Source: Berkiella sp964606325 (GTDB lineage: Bacteria > Pseudomonadota > Gammaproteobacteria > Berkiellales > Berkiellaceae). From it: a stretch of DNA of 64,000 nt. The position numbers and the translations under genes are program-made. Positions 9,512 through 18,834 of this stretch are shown piece by piece. The DNA is taken from the NCBI GenBank assembly GCA_964606325.1, contig CAZSGE010000005.1, positions 1-64,000 on the forward strand, in the 5' to 3' direction. The notes under the pieces are model-generated. The model searched no databases, was not told the DNA's origin, and saw only the letters and a program-made list of their open reading frames with translations. Each line of letters opens with the position of its first letter. The first letter of the stretch is position 1.

Positions 9512-9515
9512 GTTT

Positions 9516-9556
9516 TTAATCCACCCTCCACCGCTTCGCAGGAGAGGGTGGATTAA
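9516..9556. repeat. 13-bp perfect inverted repeat downstream of rlmI
   Basis: TTAATCCACCCTC at 9516-9528 is the exact reverse complement of 9544-9556, with a 15-base loop. A second small inverted repeat built on AAAGCTTT follows at about 9554-9577, then GGGTGAGGG. It lies between the convergent rlmI and Ggt-like genes, belongs by composition to the same dispersed family as the repeats near 80 and 28980, and could act as a transcription end point for either gene. Confidence 0.6.
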
Positions 9557-9614
9557 AGCTTTGATCAAAAGCTTTAATCCGGGTGAGGGAAAATTAATTA
9601 ATCATTGGGAGCGT

Positions 9615-10712
9615 TTAATTCTTCCCAACCTTCTTCACCAACGCCAACCCTTTACCTCTTAGATCTGAAGCGGCATACACTTTATTGTTTTCTTTATCCC
9701 AAAATATGCCCTGCACATCACCAAAATCATGTACTTCTCTCAGTTGGTGTCCTCTTAGCTTTAAACTATTTTGCAAAGGTACAGGAAAAGCTTTTTCAAA
9801 CTCAATAACATCCGCCATCGCACCTTGGGTAAAACGTGGCGCAAGCATCCATGTTTGTGGATAATAATCATCTAATGCTGTTAATAAGCTCAATACTAGT
9901 ACCGCTGGCTCTTTATAAGCGCCTGATGTGCCCAAACTCCCTACCCCTTCCTTCATATCAAATAAAATAGGTGCGCTAAAAGCACTGTTTTCGGTGAGTG
10001 ATGCAGCGACTTGATTTCCTTGCTCATCTAAAACAGAGTAGTTCACACTTTTGGGTTCTGCTTTTGAGAGCATAGCACAACCCAAACTGGCGGTAGACGT
10101 TGCGCGATTCATTTTAATGCTAAAACGTAATTTTTGAATATGATTTTCACTGAGTAAAGTGGTGGGTTCTAAGTTGTTTGATTCTTGATTTAAAACATCA
10201 CAATTGACACGTCGTATACTTTCGACAATTAAATGTTTTAGATCCGCGTCCGATAAATCATTCAGCTCAAAGCCCGCTAAAATTTTAAGCGCCATAACGA
10301 CAGCTAGCCCACTTTTATTTGGCGCAGTAATAATTTTAATATCCTCATATTGACTAATGAGGGGTTTACTTTCCTGCACTTGGTTTAGTTTCTCCAAACG
10401 CGGGCTGATTTTATGTAAAGCTGATTTTTGCGCTAAATAATCATGTGCAGATGAATTGCCCTGAATAACAACATATTTTGAATCACTAGCGCGAACATCA
10501 TGTATTAACCAAGTACCTGATAATGCGCTCTTTACCCCTAAAGCATTCGTCATCGCGATAGCTGCATCAAAAGCATTACCGCCTTGGTTAAGTATTTCCA
10601 TCCCCGCGCGCGTAGCAATAGGATCACTTGAAACAACCGCACTTTCTGTGGGGTTTTGCGCGAAACACGGTATGGCTATACATAGGAAACATATTTGAAG
10701 AAATCCTTTCAC
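9615..10712 (-). CDS. Shortened, probably inactive gamma-glutamyltransferase-like protein
   Basis: A 365-residue secreted relative of gamma-glutamyltransferase, whose usual length is about 560-580. It has a signal peptide (residues 1-18), the N-terminal family motif VSSDPIATRAGMEILNQGGN with AFDAAIA, a piece of the central region (YEDIKIITAPNKSG), and the small-subunit stretch NYSVLDEQGNQVA with ASDLRG near the end. About 200 residues of the large subunit are missing, including the substrate arginine region. The autoprocessing Thr-Thr-His site reads Ser-Val-Asn, so self-cleavage and transferase activity are doubtful. It lies 20 bp after the ferredoxin gene on the same strand. Alternatives: a decaying gene kept in frame, or a repurposed binding protein. 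Confidence 0.75.
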   Translation of the reverse strand: MKGFLQICFLCIAIPCFAQNPTESAVVSSDPIATRAGMEILNQGGNAFDAAIAMTNALGVKSALSGTWLIHDVRASDSKYVVIQGNSSAHDYLAQKSALHKISPRLEKLNQVQESKPLISQYEDIKIITAPNKSGLAVVMALKILAGFELNDLSDADLKHLIVESIRRVNCDVLNQESNNLEPTTLLSENHIQKLRFSIKMNRATSTASLGCAMLSKAEPKSVNYSVLDEQGNQVAASLTENSAFSAPILFDMKEGVGSLGTSGAYKEPAVLVLSLLTALDDYYPQTWMLAPRFTQGAMADVIEFEKAFPVPLQNSLKLRGHQLREVHDFGDVQGIFWDKENNKVYAASDLRGKGLALVKKVGKN

Positions 10713-10732
10713 ACAGAGCTTCCCTATAGGTG

Positions 10733-10987
10733 TTATTTTTTTATTTGTTGTAGTAAATGGTATTTTGCTAGTAGCTGTTCGTTTGTTTCCGTATGCTCTG
10801 GATCAAGAGGAATACAGCTGACGGGGCACACTTGCTGGCACTGTGGCTCATTAAAATGACCAACACATTCAGTGCAACGGTTAGGATCAATCACATAATA
10901 TTCTTCACCTTGAGATATAGCCTCATTAGGACATTCCGGCTCACAAACATCGCAATTAATGCACTCATCCGTAATTTTTAAAGCCAC
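10733..10987 (-). CDS. YfhL-type 2[4Fe-4S] ferredoxin
   Basis: A small electron carrier of 84 residues. Cluster motifs are CINCDVCEPECP near the N-terminus and, after EEYYVIDPNR, CTECVGHFNEPQCQQVCP, whose long spacing between the second and third cysteines is the mark of the YfhL/Alvin class. The start chosen is GTG at 10987 (VALKITDECINC), which matches family N-termini and has an AAGG site; a longer reading from 11047 would add an unrelated Leu-rich extension overlapping coaD. It begins one base after the coaD stop codon, and the coaD-fdx order is conserved in many gammaproteobacteria. Its partner is unknown. Confidence 0.9.
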   Translation of the reverse strand: MALKITDECINCDVCEPECPNEAISQGEEYYVIDPNRCTECVGHFNEPQCQQVCPVSCIPLDPEHTETNEQLLAKYHLLQQIKK

Positions 10988-10988
10988 T

Positions 10989-11477
10989 CTATTTTGCCTT
11001 AAATTTAGTTTGCAGAGCTTGTGCAACAACAGGAGGAACAAATGCACTCACATCGCCCCCAAGCTCCGCAATTTCTGAAACTAAGGACGATGAAATAAAC
11101 GAGAATTGTTCTGAGGGCGTTAAGAACAAAGTTTCAATTTCTGGCGCCAAGCGTCGATTCATATTTGCAAGCTGAAATTCGTATTCAAAATCGGAAACGG
11201 CCCTTAAACCACGAATAATCCCCTTAGCTCCTAGCTCACGTACAAAATCTGCTAACAAATTAGAAAAACCGACGACTTCTACATTTTTGATTGGTTTTAA
11301 AACAGCTTGAGCCAAATTAACACGCATTGCTAAATCAAAACGGGGTTTTTTGCGCGCATTCTCAGCAATACCTACGATGACTTTTTCAAACATATTGGCA
11401 GCACGTTCGATTAAATCAACATGGCCATTGGTAATGGGATCAAACGTTCCAGGAAAAACAACGCTATAGTGGCTCAT
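10989..11477 (-). CDS. coaD: Phosphopantetheine adenylyltransferase
   Basis: Catalyses the fourth step of coenzyme A synthesis, transferring AMP from ATP to 4'-phosphopantetheine. The 162-residue length is standard. Nucleotidyltransferase motifs are clear: FPGTFDPITNGHVDLIERA at the N-terminus with the T/HxGH pattern, RGLRAVSDFEYE in the middle, and SSSLVSEIAELGGDV near the end. The gene overlaps the end of hemE by 14 bases and is followed after one base by the ferredoxin gene, so hemE-coaD-fdx form one transcription unit. It is an essential housekeeping gene with no oddities. Confidence 0.97.
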   Translation of the reverse strand: MSHYSVVFPGTFDPITNGHVDLIERAANMFEKVIVGIAENARKKPRFDLAMRVNLAQAVLKPIKNVEVVGFSNLLADFVRELGAKGIIRGLRAVSDFEYEFQLANMNRRLAPEIETLFLTPSEQFSFISSSLVSEIAELGGDVSAFVPPVVAQALQTKFKAK

Positions 11478-12549
11478 GAAGGTTTCCTTGTTGATGTAAC
11501 AAAGGACTATATTGCTTGATGGTTTCTATCATCACTTGAACATGGTCTGGGTTAATATCAGGGTAGATCCCATGGCCTAGATTAAAGATATGTCCATTCC
11601 CTTTGCCAAAGGCATCCAATACTTGTTTAACATGGTTTTGAATATCGGCTTTGTTCGCATATAAAACACAGGGATCTAGATTTCCCTGCAAGGCAACTTG
11701 ATGGCCTACACGAGAACGCGCTTTATTGAGATCGACCGTCCAATCAATACCGATCCCCTGGCAGCCTGTATTGGCAATCTGCTCCAAATATTGGCCACCA
11801 TTTTTAGTAAATAAAATGATAGGGATCTCTTTGGTTGCATCTTGAGATTTTAAGTACGTCACGATATCGCGCATATATCGCAAAGAAAACGTTTCGTAGG
11901 CCTGATGAGAAAGCACTCCACCCCAAGTATCAAACACCATGACGGCTTGAGCGCCGGCTTCGATTTGAGCTTGCAAATAAAGACAACTTGCCTTCGTCAC
12001 TTTCTCCAATAATGCGCCAAGAAGCTTCGGATCTTGGTATAGCATGCCTTTAATAATTGAAAATTGTTTACTGCCCTTTCCCTCAACCATATAGGTTGCC
12101 ACTGTCCAGGGACTGCCACAAAAGCCAATCAAAGGAGCCCGTCCATGCAATTCATGTGCGGTCAAACGAATGGCTTGCATAACATAACCCAAATCGTTTT
12201 GCATATCCGGAATAGGTAAATTATCGACATCCGCTTGGCTTCGAATGGGGCGCTCAAAATGGGGGCCTTCATTCGTTTTAAAATGCAGCCCTAAGCCCAT
12301 CGCATCAGGGATAGTGAGAATATCGGAAAAAATAATCGCTGCATCTAAATCAAAACGTTGCAGAGGCTGCAAGGTGATTTGGCAAGCAATCTCAGGCGTT
12401 TTGCACATTCCCATAAAGCCACCCACTTTTTCACGAATGGCTCGATACTCGGGTAAATAGCGCCCTGCTTGACGCATGATCCACACTGGGGTGCAATCAA
12501 CGGGTTGCCGATTAAGCGCTTTAATAAATCGAAAAGGTGATGATTGCAT
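11464..12549 (-). CDS. hemE: Uroporphyrinogen decarboxylase
   Basis: Decarboxylates the four acetate side chains of uroporphyrinogen III to give coproporphyrinogen III in haem synthesis. The 361-residue length is typical. The signature TPVWIMRQAGRYLPEYR is at residues 20-36, the second motif GFCGSPWTVATYMVEG is present, as are FSDILTIPDAMG and the C-terminal FNLGHGIYPD. The start at 12549 fits homologues although no strong ribosome site precedes it. It is the first gene of the hemE-coaD-fdx unit and is separated from damX by a 160-bp gap holding a long inverted repeat. Confidence 0.97.
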   Translation of the reverse strand: MQSSPFRFIKALNRQPVDCTPVWIMRQAGRYLPEYRAIREKVGGFMGMCKTPEIACQITLQPLQRFDLDAAIIFSDILTIPDAMGLGLHFKTNEGPHFERPIRSQADVDNLPIPDMQNDLGYVMQAIRLTAHELHGRAPLIGFCGSPWTVATYMVEGKGSKQFSIIKGMLYQDPKLLGALLEKVTKASCLYLQAQIEAGAQAVMVFDTWGGVLSHQAYETFSLRYMRDIVTYLKSQDATKEIPIILFTKNGGQYLEQIANTGCQGIGIDWTVDLNKARSRVGHQVALQGNLDPCVLYANKADIQNHVKQVLDAFGKGNGHIFNLGHGIYPDINPDHVQVMIETIKQYSPLLHQQGNLHEPL

Positions 12550-12624
12550 GATTCGACTGACTCAAATACGGATGAATGTATTATTTTACCTATTAATGTG
12601 TTTTTTGGCGAATAATATGAATGG

Positions 12625-12694
12625 GGGCAGGCACAAGGTCTGCCCCTACAACGAATAACGATTTAGGTAGTAGGGGCAGACCTTGTGTCTGCCC
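12625..12694. repeat. 25-bp inverted repeat between damX and hemE
   Basis: The arms 12625-12649 and 12670-12694 are reverse complements with a single mismatch over 25 bases, with a 20-base loop. The core is CAAGGTCTGCCCCTAC, a sequence type that recurs as dispersed repeats in several bacteria. It sits just after the damX stop codon and upstream of hemE, both on the minus strand. It could end the damX transcript, but no clear T run follows, so a repeat element is the better description. Confidence 0.7.
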
Positions 12695-12710
12695 TCTTCA
12701 TTAGCCTTCA

Positions 12711-14240
12711 TTAGCCCTGGTTGAGCTTAATATCTTTTTGAACAGCGCCCAAATCACGCACCCATGGTTGAATGTGTGACGTTTTAAGGGAATCTGACAT
12801 ATTCTGTGCAGCCAATTTGGCCTCTTCAGCTGTTTGATAATTACCATACACCACAATATACCAATCTTTTCCTTGGCGTTTGGTATGAAATGAATATGTT
12901 GTATCTTCAAGCGAATGCTTTTTAACAAACTGTTTGATGCTTGCTTCTTTACTTGAACCCAATAATTGTAAGGTATAATTTTTCTTATCAATCGACATCA
13001 AATAACTTTCTTGAGGTGTCAACGCTTTGCTTGAAGCTTTAGCTAAAGATGGTGCAGTAACTGTTTGCTTTTCTTTCTGGGGTTTTTGCTCGATTTGCTT
13101 TTCTTCTTTCAACGAAACCGTTGTTTGCTTTATTTGAGCTTTTTCATCTTGGACAACCTCTTGTACTGCTCGGTGTGTCGTCACAGGAGCAATAGCTACT
13201 TTAGGCATATCTTGCTGCGGATGCGTATTTTCTTTGGACAGCGGTTTTGTTGCATCGCTGCTTTCTTGCTTCATGTCATCTTCAATGACATCAGAATTAT
13301 CAATTTTATCAAAATGAAAGGCCACAGCAGGAGACGTTTTTTGCGGCGAAGCGCTCTGCGCAGGCCAATTTTGCTCTGTCGTTTGTGCCGCATTAATAGG
13401 CGCGATCATCGCTTCTTCGTCGCTAGTCATATTATTGTAAATTAAATACGTGCCGCCAATGGCAAGACCGGCTAATACGCCTAAAGAAATTGGATGAAAC
13501 TTCCAAAGGGTTCGTTTTTTTGTCATATTTTTTCCTGTGGGTAATCCATTTTGTGCTTTCATTTTTTCACGAACAATAAGACCAGGTAGTCCCGCGCTTT
13601 GTTCAAACAATGTTGCTATTTGATCTTTGGTCAGCGGCGCATCGGCAGACATGTTAAAAAATGCATTCACATCTTGTAATGACCAAGACTCTAATTCAAT
13701 CGTGTAAATTTTGCCATTGGCAATAGCTGTAAATTCAGGGGAGAATAATCTCAATTCTAGCGAAGGCTCACCCAATAATACTAGTTTCAATTGATCAGCA
13801 GATTTTGCTGTGGTGTTGACCAGTCCTACCAAAGCTTGCAATTGTTCGTTGGAAAGTAAATGTGCATCGTCAATAAATAAGGTTTTCACTCCACCGGTGG
13901 TATTTGCTTGCAAGTGATAAAGTGCATCTTGTGTTGCACTTATCCCTTCCCAAACTAATCCAAAAGCTAGCGCGACTTGCTTAAATAATTCCTCAACGCA
14001 AGTATGTGCTTTCGCATTCAATGCAACTTTTTCAAGGGATGGAGTTTCTTTGTTTAATAGATGTTGCAAAAAAGTGCTTTTTCCACCTTCTTGAGGCGCT
14101 ATAATCAGTAGCACATTCTGACTCAGTTTTGACAAATGTATTACGACTTGTTCGTGTTGCGCCCAAGATGGCGATAAATAGATATTTGATTGCGCAGGTT
14201 GCGGTGAAAATAGTGATTTTCGTAATGGTTTATTTTTCAT
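12711..14240 (-). CDS. damX: DamX-like cell division protein with AAA ATPase and SPOR domains
   Basis: A 509-residue protein with three parts: an N-terminal ExeA/DamX-type AAA domain with P-loop APQEGGKST and Walker B TLFIDDAH, one membrane segment about residues 250-270 (SLGVLAGLAIGGTYLIY), a long polar Gln/Lys/Thr-rich periplasmic linker, and a C-terminal SPOR domain (about 420-500, YTLQLLGSSKEASIK). SPOR domains bind denuded septal peptidoglycan, so a role at the division site is expected. The start at 14240 has an excellent AAGGTAAGGA site and lies 20 bp after aroB; an upstream in-frame start would run into aroB. The aroK-aroB-damX order matches other gammaproteobacteria; the usual dam gene is not next. 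Confidence 0.9.
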   Translation of the reverse strand: MKNKPLRKSLFSPQPAQSNIYLSPSWAQHEQVVIHLSKLSQNVLLIIAPQEGGKSTFLQHLLNKETPSLEKVALNAKAHTCVEELFKQVALAFGLVWEGISATQDALYHLQANTTGGVKTLFIDDAHLLSNEQLQALVGLVNTTAKSADQLKLVLLGEPSLELRLFSPEFTAIANGKIYTIELESWSLQDVNAFFNMSADAPLTKDQIATLFEQSAGLPGLIVREKMKAQNGLPTGKNMTKKRTLWKFHPISLGVLAGLAIGGTYLIYNNMTSDEEAMIAPINAAQTTEQNWPAQSASPQKTSPAVAFHFDKIDNSDVIEDDMKQESSDATKPLSKENTHPQQDMPKVAIAPVTTHRAVQEVVQDEKAQIKQTTVSLKEEKQIEQKPQKEKQTVTAPSLAKASSKALTPQESYLMSIDKKNYTLQLLGSSKEASIKQFVKKHSLEDTTYSFHTKRQGKDWYIVVYGNYQTAEEAKLAAQNMSDSLKTSHIQPWVRDLGAVQKDIKLNQG

Positions 14241-14260
14241 AGTGTCCTTACCTTGTACAG

Positions 14261-15352
14261 CTATACTGCACCGCATAACGTTAAAACCTGTGACACTTGC
14301 TCTGTCACACAGTCTGAAATGGTCGCTTTGCCGATTCCCTTTAGTAAAACCCATTGCAATTCTTGGTTAATGTGCTTTTTATCATGCTTCATTTTATCCA
14401 AAATGGCTACTACCGTTATACCGCTTGGTATCTTTGAGGGCAATTCGACTTTTTCGAGAAGTAATATTAATCTTTCTAACAAACTGTTGTTAATGTTATT
14501 ATTTTGCACGGAAAGCGCTGTCGCAGCAACCATACCTATTGCTACCGCTTCTCCATGTTGCAGCTGTTTATAATCTAACAAACTTTCTAACGCATGCGCG
14601 AGTGTATGACCAAAGTTGAGCATCCGTCGCGCTCCCACTTCTTTCTCGTCTTGCGAAACAACTTCTGCCTTGATTCTGCTCGCCTTGGTGACGGCATAAC
14701 GCAGTACCGACGGTTCGCGATCAAGCAAACCTTGGGTATTTTCTTCTATCCAATAAAAAAAATCTTCGTCCAGCGCAATCCCATATTTGATGAGTTCCGC
14801 TAAGCCGCAAATATAATCGCGCCGTCCTAATGTCGACAGTGCGCTTACATCGCTAATCACAGCCAAAGGCTGGTGAAATGCGCCAATTAAATTCTTCCCA
14901 GCCTGATGATTAACACCCGTTTTGCCCCCTATAGCGGCATCAATTTGCGCGAGTAATGTCGTTGGACATTGTATAAAGTTTATCCCTCGCATATAACAGG
15001 CAGCAGAAAAACCTGCGACATCACCTATCATGCCACCACCTAGCGCAATGATAATCCCATCGCGATGCATAGGTTGCGAAATTAACGTTGACCAAATGTG
15101 TGAAACCGTATTGAGGGTCTTATGAACTTCATCATTGGGAATTAATAAGGCATGACAATCTTTAGCACCTGCTTGTAAGCAGGTGCTTTCTAATCGCGCA
15201 AGGTAATGCTTAGCGATGTCAGCACTACTAATGATAAGCACCTGGCGATTGATAATAAAGGGCGCAAACAAAGAAGCGTCTTTGAAAAGATCAAAGCCAA
15301 CAAAAATGGGGTATTTTATTTGCGTCTTTACCCAAGTCGCTTCTAGAGGCAT
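14261..15352 (-). CDS. aroB: 3-dehydroquinate synthase
   Basis: Second enzyme of the shikimate pathway, converting DAHP to 3-dehydroquinate with NAD and a divalent metal. The length of 363 residues is standard. The NAD-binding motif LGGGMIGDVAGFSAACYMRG and QCPTTLLAQIDAAIGGKTGVN are intact, as are the metal-site regions LAELIKYGIALD, NFGHTLAHALE and HGEAVAIGM. It starts 8 bp after the aroK stop with an AAGGCAAGGA site and is followed by damX after 20 bp. Standard housekeeping gene. Confidence 0.97.
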   Translation of the reverse strand: MPLEATWVKTQIKYPIFVGFDLFKDASLFAPFIINRQVLIISSADIAKHYLARLESTCLQAGAKDCHALLIPNDEVHKTLNTVSHIWSTLISQPMHRDGIIIALGGGMIGDVAGFSAACYMRGINFIQCPTTLLAQIDAAIGGKTGVNHQAGKNLIGAFHQPLAVISDVSALSTLGRRDYICGLAELIKYGIALDEDFFYWIEENTQGLLDREPSVLRYAVTKASRIKAEVVSQDEKEVGARRMLNFGHTLAHALESLLDYKQLQHGEAVAIGMVAATALSVQNNNINNSLLERLILLLEKVELPSKIPSGITVVAILDKMKHDKKHINQELQWVLLKGIGKATISDCVTEQVSQVLTLCGAV

Positions 15353-15360
15353 TCCTTGCC

Positions 15361-15888
15361 TTATCCTAGTTGATCGCGCTCTATTAACCGTATGACTTCT
15401 GTTGAGACAGATCGCACTGTTCGGCCATCAGTCGCAACAACCACATCAGCTATCTCACGATAAAGAGGATCACGCGATAACATTAATTCTTTTAATGTTT
15501 CATCTGGAATATCATTTTGCAGCAAGGGTCGACGCTTATCTCTTGCAGTACGACGAACTTGCTGTTCAACGGTAGTATGTAAGTAAACAACTGTGCCTCG
15601 AGCAGCTAATCGGTTACGATTATCAGCTGTTAGAATTGCACCACCACCTGTGGCTAAAACAATGCCTTGCAACTGACTGAGTTCATCAATGACGGCAGCT
15701 TCCCGCTTCCTAAATCCTTCCTCTCCCTCGACATCAAAGATCCAAGCAATATCAGCTCCGGTACGAGCTTCGATTTCTTGATCCGCATCATAGAACTCTA
15801 GCTTTAATTCTTTTGCCAATTGTTTACCTATTGTGCTTTTGCCAGCCCCCATGGGGCCAATTAAAAATAGGTTCACTGATCGCTTCAT
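15361..15888 (-). CDS. aroK: Shikimate kinase
   Basis: Phosphorylates shikimate at the 3-hydroxyl using ATP. The P-loop GPMGAGKSTIG follows the start closely, then the shikimate-site motifs FYDADQEIEARTG and GFRKREAAVI, LATGGGAIL and the LID region TARDKRRPLL. The start at 15888 (MKRSVNLFLIGPMG) matches family N-termini and gives 175 residues; an upstream in-frame ATG at 15969 would add a 27-residue hydrophobic tail with no support. No strong ribosome site is visible before 15888. It heads aroK-aroB-damX and lies 206 bp below pilQ; that gap holds no recognisable gene. Confidence 0.95.
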   Translation of the reverse strand: MKRSVNLFLIGPMGAGKSTIGKQLAKELKLEFYDADQEIEARTGADIAWIFDVEGEEGFRKREAAVIDELSQLQGIVLATGGGAILTADNRNRLAARGTVVYLHTTVEQQVRRTARDKRRPLLQNDIPDETLKELMLSRDPLYREIADVVVATDGRTVRSVSTEVIRLIERDQLG

Positions 15889-16094
15889 ATTTGTATCATC
15901 TTGGCCAGCTAGTAAATTTATAAAAGCAAGATTATCAACTATAGAAATAATCTCTATTATCAAGTTCACATACTAAATTTTGGTCTAATAAAGTTGATCC
16001 TTTGACTGGGCCATGAGTATACCATCGTACGACAACTCGAATCGAGGGAATGGCATCGAGATTATCGGGTCAAGGGGTCCTTTTATCACAAACC

Positions 16095-18242
16095 CTAACC
16101 AGCCATGCCGTCTTGAATGATTTTTGGGGTCACAAATATCATCAATTCGCTTCGCTGATCAAAGTTGTTCTCATTTCTGAACATCCAGCCTATCAAAGGC
16201 AACTTCCCAAAGAAGGGTATTGCATCTTTCTGGGATTGCTTGTTTTGTTGATAAATCCCACCAAGCACTACCGTTTCCCCGTTATTAACTAATACTTTTG
16301 TATGCAATTCTCTTGTGTTTATCGATGGAACGTTGTTTGTCACCACTCCCCGAGAATCTTGGTTAACCTTTAAATCCATAATGATATGATCATCTGGCGT
16401 TATTTGTGGCGTTACTTCTAAACGCAAAACCGCTTTTTTGAAAGCAATAGATGCCGCACCACTTGATGTTGACTGCTGGTAAGGGATTTCTTCACCAGAC
16501 TCGATATAAGCCATCTGTTGATTAGAGGTCACCAAACGAGGACTTGCGACAATTTTACCTAAGCCTTCCGACTCTAAAGCTTGTAATTCTAAATCCAAAA
16601 TCGTACCGCCAGGCAATCTGGCGATGGTTAAACCAAAACTCGCTTGGGTTGCATTACTCCCTGCCAAGGGAAGCGCTTGCAACATACCAACAGACAATCT
16701 ATCTCCTACTGTCACACCGGCAGGTGTCGTCGCATTCGTTGCCACTGTGCTTGAGCCTGTTAATCCGGCTCCTAGTACCTGACCTGCAAATCCAATGATC
16801 GGTTCGTTTCCTGGTCGTCCTTTACCTGCGAACCCTAAGTTAACACCCAAAATGTCATGGAAATCATCGGTTGCAAACACCAGTCGAGATTCAATTAATA
16901 CCTGTCTAATTGGAATATCTAAGCGCAACACTAAGGCACGGATTTCTTCTAATTTAAGCGCTGTGTCTTGCACTAACAAGGTATTGGTACGTTCATCGAC
17001 GGATACTGTACCCCGAGTAGATAGTAATGAATTTTTATCTGTTTTTAGCAGCGCTGCTAAATCTGAAGCTTTGGCATAATTTACCTGAATATATTCTGCT
17101 CGTAACGGCGCTAAATCAGATACCTGTTGCGTGCTTTGTAATTCAAGCTTTTCACGTGCTGCCATTTCCTCTGTTGGGCCTATTAACATCACATTACCAA
17201 TTTGGCGTTTCGCAAGTCCTTTGGTTTTAAGAATGATATCTAAAGCTTGATCCCAAGGAACATTTCGAAGCCGTAAAGTAACATTCCCTGTTACTGAATC
17301 GCTAGTCACAATATTCAGCCCTGTAAAATCTGCAATCAATTGCAAGACTGCACGAACTTCAATATCTTGGAAATTGAGCGATAAACGTTCACCAGTATAT
17401 TTAAATGTCTTTTTCTGTAACTGCTCTTTTGCATCCTGGGTAATAGGTCTAACATCTACTGTAAATCGTTTATCCGCTTGATAGGCAATATTTTCTGAAA
17501 AGCCACTGTTTTGAATAATCATTTCCACATCTTTACCTTGCGAGATGGTATTCACAGAAACCACCGGGGTACCAAAGTCAGTGACATCTAGCTTATGTTG
17601 TAGTCTTGCAGGCAATTGGGTGTTAGAAAAACGAATACGTATTTTATCGCCTTCTTCCTTCATATCGACAGGGATCTGCGTACTACTGAGATCAATCACC
17701 ACGCGTCCTTCACCCTCTGAACCTCTACGAAAATCAATATTTGTTAGTGAAAATCCTCTGGGTGTCGTGGTTGCTTGCGCTGATAGTTGCCCTTTAAAAG
17801 GATCCGTTGACGCCTGTCTTGCAGGAATACCAGGCGCTAAATTAATAATCGCCTCTTTACCCACCATTTTGACATCAAAAGGAACAGATTCACTTAAGTC
17901 AAGCACAACGCGTGTTTTACCACCACCTTCAATCACTGTCACTCGTTTAACAACCCCCGTGTTATATTCAGGACGGGATTTTTCCCTCGATAAGCCATTT
18001 TTAACACCTGGAAAATCTAAGCAAATTTTAGTTGGTTGTTCAATTACAAAACTTTTGGGTGCATCTACCGGCGCATTCATCATGAGTTTTAAACGTACGC
18101 CACCCGTATCTGTCGAGACAAGCTGCATACTTTCTATGCGCGCGCCCGCATAAAGTGGTGAAACAATCACAAGCAATGTTGCAAAGAGGGCTGCCCTTTT
18201 GAGCATGGCGCTTATCTTTGTTAATAATGTCATCCTAACCAT
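16095..18242 (-). CDS. pilQ: Type IV pilus outer membrane secretin PilQ
   Basis: Forms the outer membrane pore through which the type IV pilus fibre passes. The 715-residue protein has a signal peptide (about 1-34, ending ALFATLLVIVSPLYAGA), two AMIN peptidoglycan-binding domains (about 35-260), a secretin/TonB short N-terminal domain (YTGERLSLNFQDIEVRAVLQLIADFTG region), an N0/N1-type domain and the C-terminal secretin core with VPLLG-like signature GKLPLIGWMFRN and the conserved end LMIFVTPKII. The start at 18242 has an AGGGGC site; a longer frame from 18299 would overlap pilP. It is the last gene of pilMNOPQ, 25 bp after pilP. Confidence 0.96.
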   Translation of the reverse strand: MVRMTLLTKISAMLKRAALFATLLVIVSPLYAGARIESMQLVSTDTGGVRLKLMMNAPVDAPKSFVIEQPTKICLDFPGVKNGLSREKSRPEYNTGVVKRVTVIEGGGKTRVVLDLSESVPFDVKMVGKEAIINLAPGIPARQASTDPFKGQLSAQATTTPRGFSLTNIDFRRGSEGEGRVVIDLSSTQIPVDMKEEGDKIRIRFSNTQLPARLQHKLDVTDFGTPVVSVNTISQGKDVEMIIQNSGFSENIAYQADKRFTVDVRPITQDAKEQLQKKTFKYTGERLSLNFQDIEVRAVLQLIADFTGLNIVTSDSVTGNVTLRLRNVPWDQALDIILKTKGLAKRQIGNVMLIGPTEEMAAREKLELQSTQQVSDLAPLRAEYIQVNYAKASDLAALLKTDKNSLLSTRGTVSVDERTNTLLVQDTALKLEEIRALVLRLDIPIRQVLIESRLVFATDDFHDILGVNLGFAGKGRPGNEPIIGFAGQVLGAGLTGSSTVATNATTPAGVTVGDRLSVGMLQALPLAGSNATQASFGLTIARLPGGTILDLELQALESEGLGKIVASPRLVTSNQQMAYIESGEEIPYQQSTSSGAASIAFKKAVLRLEVTPQITPDDHIIMDLKVNQDSRGVVTNNVPSINTRELHTKVLVNNGETVVLGGIYQQNKQSQKDAIPFFGKLPLIGWMFRNENNFDQRSELMIFVTPKIIQDGMAG

Positions 18243-18267
18243 ATTCTTTGCCCCTGCAAAATGCCGA

Positions 18268-18834
18268 TTATTTCTTACTCGCTTTCTTTTGCAATTCACT
18301 TTGATCCACTAACGCTAATTGAGCATTGCGTTCGCGCCATCCCCCTGAACCGTCGGGGATGATTTCTTTAATAATGACTTTCTCTTCTGTGATGTCTTCA
18401 ACTTTACCATCATGTTGTCCAACATAATTTCCTTTGGCGATCCGATGAACCGTGCCATCGGTATCTTCCACTATCGCCCAGCGTTTACCATTTTTTTCCA
18501 ACGTACCCATCATGCGCAAACTGTCCAAAGGAAATGATTCCAGCGGTTCTTTTCGGCGATTGGTATCTGGATGGATCCCATTATCATTTGTAACATTTTT
18601 AGCGACTTCTACTGGTGTAGAGGGCATAAAGGGACTGCGCAAATTAGCATCATTATATGTAAAGGTTTCATAAGGTTTGACTTCCGGTAATGGCTCAATT
18701 TCCTTAATTTCTCTACTTTTTATTTTATTCACATAAGTTTGTAATTCAGTTCTTCTTTCATTGTTACTGCAACTAGCAACCATGACGACTAGCATGAATA
18801 GTAAAAAATGTTTAAACGACAGATGAGCTTTCAT
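18268..18834 (-). CDS. pilP: Type IV pilus assembly lipoprotein PilP
   Basis: Inner membrane lipoprotein that links the PilMNO platform to the PilQ secretin. The 188-residue protein has a lipoprotein signal with lipobox ending VVMVASC (Cys at about 22), a disordered linker, and the PilP beta domain with PLESFPLDSLRMMGTL, GTVHRIAKGNYVGQHDGKV and the C-terminal VIIKEIIPDGSGGWRER. It overlaps pilO by four bases. Standard member with no missing elements. Confidence 0.95.
   Translation of the reverse strand: MKAHLSFKHFLLFMLVVMVASCSNNERRTELQTYVNKIKSREIKEIEPLPEVKPYETFTYNDANLRSPFMPSTPVEVAKNVTNDNGIHPDTNRRKEPLESFPLDSLRMMGTLEKNGKRWAIVEDTDGTVHRIAKGNYVGQHDGKVEDITEEKVIIKEIIPDGSGGWRERNAQLALVDQSELQKKASKK

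Noticed and set aside
15889..15969. Longer start for shikimate kinase
   Set aside because: The added 27 residues do not resemble any shikimate kinase N-terminus and the 15888 start places the P-loop at the usual position.
16015..16085. Region with GGGTCAAGGGG and CTCGAATCGAG, checked as a possible tRNA
   Set aside because: No cloverleaf, acceptor stem or T-arm consensus could be built.
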